A stretch of DNA of 64,000 nt from Oxalobacteraceae bacterium OTU3CAMAD1 (lineage in GTDB: Bacteria; Pseudomonadota; Gammaproteobacteria; Burkholderiales; Burkholderiaceae_D): positions 3,348,001 through 3,412,000 of the forward strand of contig CP099650.1 of assembly GCA_024123915.1 (NCBI GenBank), written 5' to 3'. Below are positions 16,444 through 24,924 of this stretch, in pieces (within the stretch, counting starts at the first letter, position 1; each line of letters starts with the position of its first letter). The position numbers and the translations under genes are program-made. The notes below the pieces were generated by a model. That model was not told the origin of the DNA and did no database searches. It saw only the letters and a list, made by a program, of their open reading frames with translations.

Positions 16444-17320
16444 CGGCTGGTTCGCTGTCGCGGCCTTCCAGGTCGTTGATCCAGCGTTCGAGCTGGGCGA
16501 AGCTCGGCTTGATGTTGAGCGGCACCAGGCGGCGGCCCGAGTCGATCGCCAGCAGGGCCGGCTTGCCGGCCACGTGGGTCACCAGCACCACCTTGACGGT
16601 TTCCTTGTTGGACGCTTCCTGGTTGACCAGCTGTTTCATCATGTTGCACAGCGGGTCGATCAGGCCGTAGCACAGGAAAATACCGATGAAGGTACCGACC
16701 ATCGCGGCGCCGACGTTCTCGGCGATCTCGCCCGAGGTGGCGCCCTGGCTGACGGTGCTCATGGTGATCACGATGCCCAGAACGGCCGCCAGAATGCCGA
16801 AGCCCGGCATTGCCTCGCCGATCTTGCCGAGCGACTTGGCTGGCTGCTCGAGTTCGGTGTGCAGCGCTTCCAGTTCCTGGTCCAGCACGCCCTCGAGTTC
16901 GTGGGCGTTGATCTTGCCCATGGCCATCAGGCGGAAGTTGTCGACGATGAAGGCCAGCAGTTTCGGTTCTTCCAGCACGCGCGGGTAGCGCTGGAACAGC
17001 GGGCTGTCCTTGGGCGCCTCGACGTGGGCGTCGAGCGCTTTCAGGCCGCCGGCGGCCAGTTGCAGCAGTTCGTACATCAGCAGCAGCAGCTGGCGCTGGA
17101 ACTCCGAGTCGTACTTCTTGCGGATCAGGATCTTCTTGATCTGCGTGCCCAGTTCCTTGAGCACGTGGGTCGGATTGCCCAGCACCAGCGCGCCGAAGCC
17201 GGCGCCGCCGATGACGACCAGCTCGATCGGGTGCCAGATCTGGTGGAACGTTCCGCCCATCAGGGCAAAGCCGCCGAAGACGCTGCCTAAAACGATGAGG
17301 ATGCCGACTATTTGCTGCAT
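16400..17320 (-). CDS. motA: Flagellar stator protein MotA (LafT-type)
   Basis: A 306-aa protein with four predicted membrane helices: two near the N-terminus (IVGILIVLGSVFGGFAL, IELVVIGGAGFGALVLG) and two after the cytoplasmic domain (MPGFGILAAVLGIVITM, VGTFIGIFLCYGLI). The region EAMPGFGILAAVLG contains the conserved Pro of TM3. The cytoplasmic loop carries charged residues that contact FliG. The gene is 55 bp downstream of fliA and overlaps motB; the stator pair is dedicated to this flagellar locus. Confidence 0.94.
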   Translation of the reverse strand: MQQIVGILIVLGSVFGGFALMGGTFHQIWHPIELVVIGGAGFGALVLGNPTHVLKELGTQIKKILIRKKYDSEFQRQLLLLMYELLQLAAGGLKALDAHVEAPKDSPLFQRYPRVLEEPKLLAFIVDNFRLMAMGKINAHELEGVLDQELEALHTELEQPAKSLGKIGEAMPGFGILAAVLGIVITMSTVSQGATSGEIAENVGAAMVGTFIGIFLCYGLIDPLCNMMKQLVNQEASNKETVKVVLVTHVAGKPALLAIDSGRRLVPLNIKPSFAQLERWINDLEGRDSEPADDSSRRGGRGAKAA

Positions 17321-17375
17321 GATGATTCGCCTTTCCGCGTCATTGACTTGTTTCTTGCCGTCCGTCCTGAAATGT

Positions 17376-18131
17376 TCAGACTTGCAGTACGGCTTTCATT
17401 TTGCCCAGCGCCGCCTTGTTGAGTTGACAGACGCGGGCGTCGGTCAGGTCCAGCACGGCGGCGATTTCCTTGTAGCTGAGCTCAAATTCGTAATACATTT
17501 GCACCACCCGCTGCTCGCGCTCGTCGAGCCCGCGCAGCGCCTGCTCCAGGCTGCGGCGCACCATCAGCTGGTCCTCCGGGCTGGGCGCGCTCTCGTTGCT
17601 GACGCTGTCTTGCAGGATCTCGTCGAAACTGGCGATCAGCTCGGCGTTCTCGTCGAGCTGATAGGCCTGGTAGGCCTCGGCCGTCAGGCCCAGGCCGGTG
17701 GTGATCTCCTGCTCGCTGGGCTCGCGGCCGAGCTTGCGGGTCAATGCGCGCACGGCGTCGCGCAGCTTGTGGCTTTGCTGGCGCACCGCGCGCGGGCGCC
17801 AGTCCTGGCGTCGCAGTTCATCGAGGATGGCGCCGCGGATGCGCAGGCTGGCGTAGCTGCCGAACCCGCCGTCGGGCTCGCCGTAACGGCGCAGCGCCTC
17901 CAGCAGGCCCATCAGGCCGATCTGTTCCATGTCGTCGCGGTCGATGGCGCCGGCGACCTGCGAATTGAGCTGGCGCACGATGCGCTTGACCAGCGGCGCA
18001 TAGGCGAGCAGATACTTTTGCTCGTCGGCCGCACTGTGCATGACCGGCGCCTTGCCGTCTTCACTGTAGCCTTCGGCATAAGTTTCCGCGTACTGCTCTG
18101 TGTAGGCCATGCCCGCTCCACTCGTGTTCAT
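17376..18131 (-). CDS. fliA: RNA polymerase sigma factor FliA (sigma28; LafS-type)
   Basis: A 251-aa sigma-70-family protein. Region 2 is visible (LLAYAPLVKRIVRQL, DDMEQIGLMGLLEALRRY, FGSYASLRIRGAILDELRRQDWRPRAVR), as are region 3 (ALTRKLGREPSEQEI) and the region 4 helix-turn-helix (YKEIAAVLDLTDARVCQLNKAAL). The region 4.2 helix differs from the common SESRVSQLHSQA-like form. It is predicted to drive late genes and to be held by FlgM. ATG 18110 with GGAG 5 nt upstream is an alternative start. It lies between fliL and motA. Confidence 0.93.
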   Translation of the reverse strand: MNTSGAGMAYTEQYAETYAEGYSEDGKAPVMHSAADEQKYLLAYAPLVKRIVRQLNSQVAGAIDRDDMEQIGLMGLLEALRRYGEPDGGFGSYASLRIRGAILDELRRQDWRPRAVRQQSHKLRDAVRALTRKLGREPSEQEITTGLGLTAEAYQAYQLDENAELIASFDEILQDSVSNESAPSPEDQLMVRRSLEQALRGLDEREQRVVQMYYEFELSYKEIAAVLDLTDARVCQLNKAALGKMKAVLQV

Positions 18132-18143
18132 GCCCGGTCCGGC

Positions 18144-18653
18144 TTACTCGATGATGAGCTTGCCGATCATGACCTCGGAAAATGGTTTCTCCCGGCCTTC
18201 CTGCTCGTACGTGTCGTCGAACGCCTTGTTCAACTCGGCCGCGAACTGATCGATCGTCATCACCTGCGCGGTCGCCATCGGCAAATTCGACAGCGTGCGC
18301 ACGGCAACGCTGCGCAGCATCGGCAAGTGCTCCTTGGCTTCCTTCTCCTGCTTGATGTTGGTGGTGATCACCAGGTCGGCCGACATGTAGTGGGCCGAGG
18401 TGTCGGTGGGCACCCGCTTGAGCATGATGATGACCTTGTCGACCGTCAGGTACTTCGGCGGCGTTTCATCCTTTTTCTCTTCCTTCTTGGCCTTCTTGGC
18501 CTTGGCTTCCTTGGCGTCCTTGCCGCCTTTGGCGTCGTGTTCCTCGGCCGCGGCCGCGTCGCCCTTGGACATGTACCACACCGCGCCGCCGGCGACGGCG
18601 GCGCCGACCACCGCCACCAGGGCGAACGCGACAATCATTTTCATGTTCTTCAT
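18144..18653 (-). CDS. fliL: Flagellar basal body-associated protein FliL
   Basis: A 169-aa protein with a single N-terminal membrane helix (MIVAFALVAVVGAAVAGGAVW), a Lys/Ala/Glu-rich linker, and a periplasmic FliL domain (about 75-169: PPKYLTVDKVIIMLKRV and LPMLRSVAVRTLSNLP). FliL surrounds the stator units and supports torque. It lies between fliK and fliA as in lateral loci (lafF next to lafS). Confidence 0.9.
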   Translation of the reverse strand: MKNMKMIVAFALVAVVGAAVAGGAVWYMSKGDAAAAEEHDAKGGKDAKEAKAKKAKKEEKKDETPPKYLTVDKVIIMLKRVPTDTSAHYMSADLVITTNIKQEKEAKEHLPMLRSVAVRTLSNLPMATAQVMTIDQFAAELNKAFDDTYEQEGREKPFSEVMIGKLIIE

Positions 18654-18660
18654 CTACTGA

Positions 18661-20121
18661 TTACTCCTGCTCGGACGTCATGGCAAAGAGGGAGGCGGCG
18701 CCGTCCTCGGACAGCGCGCGGCCCGGCGTGCGGGCATCGTCCTGGTCGCGTTGCTGGCCGTTGCGCCCGCCGCTGTCGGCCTGGGCCTGCGATTGCGCGC
18801 GGCTCGACGACACCGTCACGGCGACGTCGCTGAACTGGCGGGTCGACAAATCCTGGCGCACGCTGTCGCCGATGCTGTTGAGCTGGCGCAGCACTTCGCT
18901 GTTGTTGGCCGACAGGTTCACCTGCAGCGACCCGGCGCTGTGGCGGATCGAGATCTCGATGCTGCCCATATTGGGCGGTTCCAAGCGGATCACCGCGTGG
19001 TCGTTGTTGCGCTGGAGGTTGAGCTGCAGGCGGTCGCCCAGCGCCTGGCGCAGCGGCTGTTGCCACTGCTCCGGCGTACCGGCGAGCTTGACGGTGGCGC
19101 CCGGTGCGGCCGGCGCGGCGGGCGCGCCCGCCGTCAAACCGGCGCTGGCGCTGGTGGCGGCCGGCACGGCGGCGGTGGCGCGGCTCTCGTCCTTGGCCAC
19201 GGTGGCGGTGGCTGGCGGCGCGGCGCCGGTGTTGGCGGGCTGGCCGGCGGCCGCTTCGGCGCCACGCGGCAGGGCGCGCGGCGCCGGGGCGGCGGCGTTG
19301 GCCATTTGCGGTAAGGCGGCGTCGGTCGCCGGCACGGGCACCGTGGCGTCGGCGGCGGGCGCGTCGGCCTTGGCTTGCTGGGCGACGGCGCCCTGGACGG
19401 CGGCGCCGGCCGGCGTGCTGACGACCTGGGCGGTGGCGGCCGTCGCGGCTTGCAATTGGGCGGCGGCGCGCGCGGCGGCGGCATCGGCGGCCGGCTGCGG
19501 CGCGACGACGTTGACGGCCACGCTGGCGGCGGCCAGGTTCAGGCGGGTGGCCGAGTTGCTCAGCGTCGAAACGGCGCTGACCGTCTCGCCACGGGCGTCG
19601 GCGGCCAGGGCCAAGGTGCCGCCGGGGGCGGCGCCGGCGTTGAGCATTGAGGTGATCATCGCCGGCAGGGCATCCGTGCCGGCGGCGGTGTTGGTGTCGC
19701 CGGCGGCGTCGGCGACCGGCGCGGCGGCGGCGTTGTCTTCCGTGCCGGCGGCGGGCAGGTCCACCGGTTGGAGCATGTGGGCGAACGGCGCCGCCACCGG
19801 CGTGTCGGCGCTAGCCTCGTCGACGTGTTCGGCGGCCGGGGCGGTCTTGCCGGACTGCGTGGCTTTGGCGGTTTGCGCGCCCGCGCCCGATTGGGCGCTT
19901 CTGGTCGGGGCCGGGCCGGCAGGCGATTTGGCCGGTGCGGCCTGGCTCGTGTGCGCGTTCGCGGCCGCCGCGTTGCGGTGGGCCGGCTGCCTGGCGGGGG
20001 CGGCGGTGTTGCCGGCGCGCTCCTGTTGGCCGCGATTGGCCGCGACCGGCGCGGTGAAATCGGCTTTGGCCGCTTGGGCGGCCTTGTCGGCGTGGTTGAC
20101 GCGGTTCATTGTGATGCTCAT
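18661..20121 (-). CDS. fliK: Flagellar hook-length control protein FliK
   Basis: A 486-aa protein, extremely Ala-rich and low-complexity over the first 370 residues, as FliK proteins usually are. The C-terminal substrate-switch domain is clear: WQQPLRQALGDRLQLNLQ, AVIRLEPPNMGSIEISI, LQVNLSANNSEVLRQL and LSTRQFSDVAVTV. The ATG 20121 overlaps the fliT stop (ATGA). A longer open frame runs upstream but covers fliT in another frame. FliK measures the hook and switches the FlhB export gate to late substrates. Confidence 0.92.
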   Translation of the reverse strand: MSITMNRVNHADKAAQAAKADFTAPVAANRGQQERAGNTAAPARQPAHRNAAAANAHTSQAAPAKSPAGPAPTRSAQSGAGAQTAKATQSGKTAPAAEHVDEASADTPVAAPFAHMLQPVDLPAAGTEDNAAAAPVADAAGDTNTAAGTDALPAMITSMLNAGAAPGGTLALAADARGETVSAVSTLSNSATRLNLAAASVAVNVVAPQPAADAAAARAAAQLQAATAATAQVVSTPAGAAVQGAVAQQAKADAPAADATVPVPATDAALPQMANAAAPAPRALPRGAEAAAGQPANTGAAPPATATVAKDESRATAAVPAATSASAGLTAGAPAAPAAPGATVKLAGTPEQWQQPLRQALGDRLQLNLQRNNDHAVIRLEPPNMGSIEISIRHSAGSLQVNLSANNSEVLRQLNSIGDSVRQDLSTRQFSDVAVTVSSSRAQSQAQADSGGRNGQQRDQDDARTPGRALSEDGAASLFAMTSEQE

Positions 20122-20435
20122 GCTTGAATTCCGTTTTCTGCTTGTTCGCTGTCGAGGGAGTAGGCCAGCCACCCCTCCTTGTTTGCCTGCATTTCGTTCA
20201 GACGACGCCCCAGGTCTTCGGTGGCGAGGTCGCAACGGCGTACCGCTTCCTGATGCATTTGATGCAAGGCCGACAGGGCGGCCCGTTCGGCGCCGCTCCA
20301 TTTTCCCTGGGCCGCCATTTGCGGCAAGGTCGCCGCCACCAGCGTGTCGATCGCCCCCAGCAATTTCCAATCCTCGGCGGCGATGGCGGCGTTCATCTTC
20401 TTCGCCATCTGCAGCAACGTCGCCTGCCTATCCAT
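20118..20435 (-). CDS. fliT: FliT-like flagellar chaperone
   Basis: A 105-aa, all-helical small protein between fliS and fliK. It has the FliT-like pattern (LLQMAKKMNAAIAAEDWKLLGAID, ALHQMHQEAVRRCD, RLNEMQANKEGWLAYSLD). FliT is the chaperone of the filament cap protein FliD, whose gene is two genes upstream. Sequence conservation is low, so part of the confidence comes from position; it overlaps fliS by 8 nt and fliK by 4 nt. Confidence 0.8.
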   Translation of the reverse strand: MDRQATLLQMAKKMNAAIAAEDWKLLGAIDTLVAATLPQMAAQGKWSGAERAALSALHQMHQEAVRRCDLATEDLGRRLNEMQANKEGWLAYSLDSEQAENGIQA

Positions 20436-20817
20436 TTTTGGCCTGTACGCCCAGCCAGCCTTTTTTGATGGTCGTCAGCAAGGTGGTCACCTCGTCGATG
20501 ATGGCCGGATCGAGGCTGACGCCGGCGGTGTAGAGGCGCCCGGCGCAGTAGTCGTACAGGCGGCCCAGGTTTTCCACCACTTCGCCGCCGTTGTCGAAGT
20601 CCAGCGAGCTCGACAGGCCGTTGATGATGTCGGTGCACTTGTTCAGGCTGACGGCCTTGAGCTCGTACCGCTTGCCGATGATGTGGCCGCGCGCGCGCGC
20701 CAGCTCCTCGAGCAGGCCGTCGGTCAGCACCAGCACCAGTTCGATCGGCGACGCCCGCGCCACCTGGGCGTCCAGGTTGGTGGAGTGGTAACTGCTATAA
20801 GCTTCGTGGTTCAACAT
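20428..20817 (-). CDS. fliS: Flagellin export chaperone FliS
   Basis: A 129-aa helical protein with the FliS hallmarks: an N-terminal YSSYHSTNLDAQVARASPIELVLVLTDGLLEELARA, then GKRYELKAVSLNKCTDIINGLSSSLDFDNGGEVVENLGRLYDYC. FliS binds the C-terminal helix of flagellin in the cytoplasm. ATG 20817 is used; an in-frame GTG at 20826 is possible. It is 57 bp downstream of fliD. Confidence 0.93.
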   Translation of the reverse strand: MLNHEAYSSYHSTNLDAQVARASPIELVLVLTDGLLEELARARGHIIGKRYELKAVSLNKCTDIINGLSSSLDFDNGGEVVENLGRLYDYCAGRLYTAGVSLDPAIIDEVTTLLTTIKKGWLGVQAKNG

Positions 20818-20874
20818 GGGGTTCACCGTACTGGGAAGAACTCCGCGGCCCGATTGCCGCGGAGGGGGATAGTG

Positions 20875-22290
20875 TTAATTGTCGCTGTCCGAGGAGAACA
20901 GCGCCGTGAACAGGTTCGAGGTGCCGGTCATCTTCTGTTGCAATTGTTGCAGCGCGGTGAATTGCGTCAGATAGCGCTTGTAGGCGTTGTTGAACTGGTC
21001 CTCCACCGTCGCCAGGCGCTCGGTGATGTCGCGTTGCAGCTTGGTGGTCGATTCCTTGCGGCTGCCGAGCAAACCGTTGGCGGCGTTGGTCCAGCTGCCC
21101 ACCAGCTTGTTCATCGTGCCCAGCACGCCGGTGCCCGCGCCGACCGCGCTGGCTTGCCCGAACAGCGCGTCGAGCGCGGCCGGATCGGTGGCGATGGTCT
21201 TGTCGAGGCGGCCGGTGTCGAGCGAGAGCGTGCCGTCGCGCTGCGCCGAGATGCCGAAGTTGATCAGCGAGCGGCCGCCGGTGACCGAGCGCAGCGAAGC
21301 GTTGAGGCGGTCGCGCAGCGAGCCCAGGCCGGCGTCGCCGTACAACGCGGCGTCGGCACTGGTCGAGGTCGTGTCGGTGTTCGATTTGGGCGTGTGGTCG
21401 CCGGCGGCGGTCAGCGTGTTGATCACGCCGAGCAGGGTGTTGTACGCGGTCACGAAGGTTTGGACGTTGGCGGCGGTGCCGCTCTTGTCGGCGGCCACGG
21501 TCAGGGTCACCGGCGCGGCGTTGGCGGCCTGCGCCTGGGTGACGGTGAAGCTGACGTCGTCGATGGCGGTGACGGTGTTGGAGGCTTGCTCGATCTTGGT
21601 GCCGTTTTGGCCGCCGATCCAGACGATGGCGTTGCTTGCCGCGCTGAGCACGGTCTTGGCCGACAGGTCGGCCTGCAGCGCCGGGTCGCCCAGGCCGGCG
21701 ACGTCGATCGACGCCACGGCGTTGTCGGCGCCGGTCTTGGTCGACGTCAGCACCAGCTTGGACACGCCGTTGACCGTCATGGTCGAGGCGGTCACGCGCG
21801 AATTGTTGGTGGCGGCGACGTTGACGGCGGCGGCGATTTCCTTGGCCGTCAGCTTGCCGTCCAGGTCGCTGTCGGCGTTGGTCAGCGCGACCTGGAAGGT
21901 CGAGCCGTCGGCCAGCGCGATGTTGAGCGAGCCGGCGTTGGTGGCGACGCTGTCGGCGACGTTATAGGACACCTGGCCGGCCGTGGCCAGTTGTTCGACA
22001 TAGAAGGAGTACGTGCCGGCCACCGCTTTCGACGTGGCGGTGGCGGTGGCGACCGCCGTGTTGCTCATCGTGGCCGAGTTGGCCGTCACCGTCTTCGAGC
22101 CGCTGGTCAGTCCCTGCAGCGCGCTCTGGAAGGCGCTCAACGCCGAGCCGAGCGTGGTCAATGCGCCCGCAGTCGCCTTGGCGCCGGCCGCCTGCGTGTC
22201 CAGCCGCAGCTTGGACGCCGCGACGTAGGTGTTGGCCAGATTGGTGGCGGTGGTGATCGGGTCGTAGGTGGGACTGCTGATGACTGCCAT
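20875..22290 (-). CDS. fliD: Flagellar filament cap protein FliD (HAP2)
   Basis: A 471-aa protein with N- and C-terminal FliD domains: the start SSPTYDPITTATNLANTYVAASKLRLD, and the C-terminal GTLSLDTGRLDKTIATDPAALDALFG and a final coiled-coil region (ERLATVEDQFNNAYKRYLTQFTALQQLQQKM). It folds flagellin at the filament tip. It heads the fliD-S-T-K-L-A-motA-motB run and has a bipartite promoter-like motif 40 nt upstream of ATG 22290. Confidence 0.94.
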   Translation of the reverse strand: MAVISSPTYDPITTATNLANTYVAASKLRLDTQAAGAKATAGALTTLGSALSAFQSALQGLTSGSKTVTANSATMSNTAVATATATSKAVAGTYSFYVEQLATAGQVSYNVADSVATNAGSLNIALADGSTFQVALTNADSDLDGKLTAKEIAAAVNVAATNNSRVTASTMTVNGVSKLVLTSTKTGADNAVASIDVAGLGDPALQADLSAKTVLSAASNAIVWIGGQNGTKIEQASNTVTAIDDVSFTVTQAQAANAAPVTLTVAADKSGTAANVQTFVTAYNTLLGVINTLTAAGDHTPKSNTDTTSTSADAALYGDAGLGSLRDRLNASLRSVTGGRSLINFGISAQRDGTLSLDTGRLDKTIATDPAALDALFGQASAVGAGTGVLGTMNKLVGSWTNAANGLLGSRKESTTKLQRDITERLATVEDQFNNAYKRYLTQFTALQQLQQKMTGTSNLFTALFSSDSDN

Positions 22291-22329
22291 GATCTTGCTC
22301 CTGGAAAGGATAAATGAAGTGTACCTTGA

Positions 22330-22360
22330 TACAAGGCGACCCTAATCGTTTCCGTATGAA
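22330..22360 (-). promoter_or_regulatory. Candidate sigma28-type promoter for fliD
   Basis: On the minus strand TTCAT (22360-22356) is 20 nt from GTCGCCTTGTA (22340-22330). Boxes and spacing match the elements upstream of flgK and flagellin. Promoter activity is inferred. Confidence 0.5.
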
Positions 22361-22469
22361 AATATTTCTAACTTTTTTTTTGGTGTTGCAAATGTGTCGT
22401 GCCGGGGCGGGAATGTGTCCTAAAGCCCATCAATGACGCCGCGACAACTGATGTGACAAGGCGTTAAGA

Positions 22470-22910
22470 TTACACGGGCGCTTTCTGTCCCCGCAGCCAG
22501 GCCTGGGTTGCCAGGTCGTCATGCTGCTTGCGTTCCTTGGCGTCCTTTTCCTTGAGCACCACCTTCTGCTGCGTGACCAGCACCTTGCCCAGCACCTCGC
22601 GCTTGGCCCAGGCGGCGTTGAGCGCCTTTTGCGACACCGCCATGTCGGCCTCGTGCATGTGCAGGTCGAGCCGGTGGCTGTCGGCCATCTGCATCACGGC
22701 CTGCTTGTAGTCGCCGCAGTTGCCGGCCAGGGCCGGGTGCAGGTTGCCGCTGGCGCCGCTGTTGGTGTACAGCCCGGTCAGGCGGTCCAGGTTTTTCTGG
22801 TAGCGGTCGCGCAAGTTTTGCTTTTCAGCCATCTCGGTCTGCAGGCGCTCGACCTCGGTGTTGCGCAGGGCGACCAGGGTGGTCAGGTTGCGGATATTCT
22901 GGTGGCTCAT
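22470..22910 (-). CDS. fliJ: Flagellar export chaperone/stalk protein FliJ
   Basis: A 146-aa coiled-coil protein rich in charged residues (LVALRNTEVERLQTEMAEKQNLRDRYQKNLDRL and KREVLGKVLVTQQKVVLKEKDAKERKQHDDLA). It fits the antiparallel coiled coil of FliJ, which sits in the FliI hexamer and contacts FlhA. The ATG overlaps the fliI stop (ATGA). It is the last gene of fliEFGHIJ; 179 bp to fliD contain a separate promoter-like element. Confidence 0.87.
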   Translation of the reverse strand: MSHQNIRNLTTLVALRNTEVERLQTEMAEKQNLRDRYQKNLDRLTGLYTNSGASGNLHPALAGNCGDYKQAVMQMADSHRLDLHMHEADMAVSQKALNAAWAKREVLGKVLVTQQKVVLKEKDAKERKQHDDLATQAWLRGQKAPV

Positions 22911-24217
22911 GTCATCAGCCTTTCAAGTTCATTTACGCACGGCGCGAACGGCGCTTCTTCCTTGGTGCCCTGGCACAGAAAATCTTCCACTTTCGGGTGC
23001 AGCATGACCGCCTTGTCGGTGATCGGATCGGCGCCGGGCACATAGGCGCCCAGCGGGATCAGGTCGCGCACGCGGTTGTGGCGCGCCATGCTCGACTTGA
23101 GCGCGCGCGCGGCCAGCATGTGTTCCTGCGTGATGACCTGGCTCATGCAGCGGCTGATGGAGGCGCCGATGTCGATCGCCGGATAGTGGCCGCGTTCGGC
23201 CAGCTCGCGGGTCAGCACGATGTGGCCGTCGAGCACGGCGCGGGCGGTGTCGACCACCGGGTCCTGCTGGTCGTCGCCCTCGGCCAGCACGGTGTAGATC
23301 GCGCTCATCGAGCCGGTCTGGTTTTCGCCGTTGCCGGCCGACTCGACCAGCTGCGGCAGCGCCGAGAACACCGACGGCGGATAGCCCTTGGTGGCCGGCG
23401 GCTCGCCCAGCGCCAGCGCCACTTCGCGCATTGCCATCGCGTAGCGGGTCAGCGAGTCGACCAGCAGCAGCACGTTCTTGCCCTGGTCGCGGTAGTGGGC
23501 GGCGATCGAATGGCACAGCTCGGTTGCCATGATGCGCATCAGCGGGCTTTCGTCGGCCGGGGCGATCACCAGCACCGCCTTGGCCAGGCCGTCCTTGCCC
23601 AGCGACATGTCGACAAATTCGCGCACCTCGCGCGAGCGCTCGCCGATCAGGCCCACCACCACCACGTCGGCCACGGTCTGGCGGGTCATCAGGCCCAGCA
23701 GCACGGACTTGCCGACGCCGGAACCGGCCATCAGGCCGACCCGCTGGCCCTTGCCCAGGGTCAGCATGGAATTGATGGCGCGCACGCCGACGTCGAGCGG
23801 TTCGGTGACCGGTTTTTTCTTCAATGGGTGCACGCGCGGCGGCTGCGGGTCGAGCGGAAAGTCGCCGCTGAGCTTGCCCAGGCCGTCGATCGGTTCGCCC
23901 AGGCCGTTGACCATGCGGCCGAGCCAGCTCGAGCCGATCTGCAGGCTGATTTTTTCAGGGGAGGGCAGCACGCGCGCGCCCGTGGTCAGGCCGACCGCTT
24001 TTTTGAACGGCATCAAAAAGGAAAGCTTGTCGCGGAAGCCAACGACTTGGGCGTCGAGCCACTCGCCGCCGACTGTCTCGATTTGGCAACGCTGGCCGGT
24101 GTGCAGCGGGCACCCGGCGGCCTCGAGCAGCAAACCGGACGCGCCGACCAGGCGGCCCGTCGGGGTCGCCATGGGCACGGAGCCCAGCTCGAGATTGCGT
24201 AACGCGTCAGCGATCAC
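22907..24217 (-). CDS. fliI: Flagellum-specific ATPase FliI
   Basis: A 436-aa F1-beta-like ATPase of the type III export apparatus. Walker A is AGSGVGKS at about 164-171, Walker B is NVLLLVDSLTRYA, and the catalytic Glu lies in the VVGLIGERSREV segment. The length is standard. It starts at GTG 24217, which overlaps the fliH stop (GTGA). FliI works with FliH and FliJ to deliver substrates to the FlhA/FlhB gate. Confidence 0.95.
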   Translation of the reverse strand: MIADALRNLELGSVPMATPTGRLVGASGLLLEAAGCPLHTGQRCQIETVGGEWLDAQVVGFRDKLSFLMPFKKAVGLTTGARVLPSPEKISLQIGSSWLGRMVNGLGEPIDGLGKLSGDFPLDPQPPRVHPLKKKPVTEPLDVGVRAINSMLTLGKGQRVGLMAGSGVGKSVLLGLMTRQTVADVVVVGLIGERSREVREFVDMSLGKDGLAKAVLVIAPADESPLMRIMATELCHSIAAHYRDQGKNVLLLVDSLTRYAMAMREVALALGEPPATKGYPPSVFSALPQLVESAGNGENQTGSMSAIYTVLAEGDDQQDPVVDTARAVLDGHIVLTRELAERGHYPAIDIGASISRCMSQVITQEHMLAARALKSSMARHNRVRDLIPLGAYVPGADPITDKAVMLHPKVEDFLCQGTKEEAPFAPCVNELERLMT

Positions 24218-24924
24218 TCTTCGGTCTCCGTTTCGTCGCCGCCATCGGCCGCCTGCAATTGATTATCGACCTGTTCCATGACAGCGGCAAGACGTTGATG
24301 ACATCCGGCATCGACTTCATTATCGCCAGCCTTGATGCGGCACTCGCCCACTTCCAGGCGGGCGTCGGGAATCAGGTTCCAGCGCTTGGAACGTTTCGGA
24401 TCGAGCTCGGCTATGCGTTTCAATTCCTCGGGGTTGAGGAAGACGTCGATCTCTTCGCGCGTCGGTGGCATCGATGCCAACGTTTCCTCGACCAGGGCCA
24501 TCAGCTGCACCGGCTGCAAGGCCAGCTCGGCGCGGATCACCTGGCGCGCCACCTTGGCCACCAGGTCGACCACTTCCTTGCGCTGGGCCGCGCGGTAGTC
24601 CGAGCGCAGCTTCTTCAGGCTCTTGAGCATGGCGTCGACCGGGCGCGCCATCTGGTCGTAGGCGACCAGCGTTTCGTGGCGGCCTTCCTCGCGGCCCTGT
24701 TCCTGGCCGGCGGTGCGGCCGGCCTCGAAGCCGTCCTCCTGGCCGCGCGCCAGGCCGATCTCGTAACCGTCGCGCTGGCCTTGTTCGAAGCCTTCGCTGA
24801 CCGACGCCGCCCACTGGGCGCCGCCGTCGCCGCCCTGGCCGTGGCTTTGCGCCACGGCGCGCTGGTGCGCGAGGTTGGTGAACTGGGCCAGCGGCGGAAA
24901 GCGGTAGGCGCGGAATTGCTTCAT
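24214..24924 (-). CDS. fliH: Flagellar assembly protein FliH
   Basis: A 236-aa protein with the Gly-X3-Gly repeat region typical of FliH (FEQGQRDGYEIGLARGQEDGFEAGRTAGQEQGREEGR, about 45-83) and a C-terminal V-ATPase-E-like domain (VVDLVAKVARQVIRAEL onward). It binds and regulates FliI. The ATG 24924 overlaps the fliG stop (ATGA); a longer open frame upstream lies over fliG and is rejected. Confidence 0.92.
   Translation of the reverse strand: MKQFRAYRFPPLAQFTNLAHQRAVAQSHGQGGDGGAQWAASVSEGFEQGQRDGYEIGLARGQEDGFEAGRTAGQEQGREEGRHETLVAYDQMARPVDAMLKSLKKLRSDYRAAQRKEVVDLVAKVARQVIRAELALQPVQLMALVEETLASMPPTREEIDVFLNPEELKRIAELDPKRSKRWNLIPDARLEVGECRIKAGDNEVDAGCHQRLAAVMEQVDNQLQAADGGDETETEE

Noticed and set aside
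17010..18833. 607-codon plus-strand frame over motA, fliA and fliL
   Set aside because: Composition typical of a GC-rich shadow frame; the three minus-strand genes are clear.
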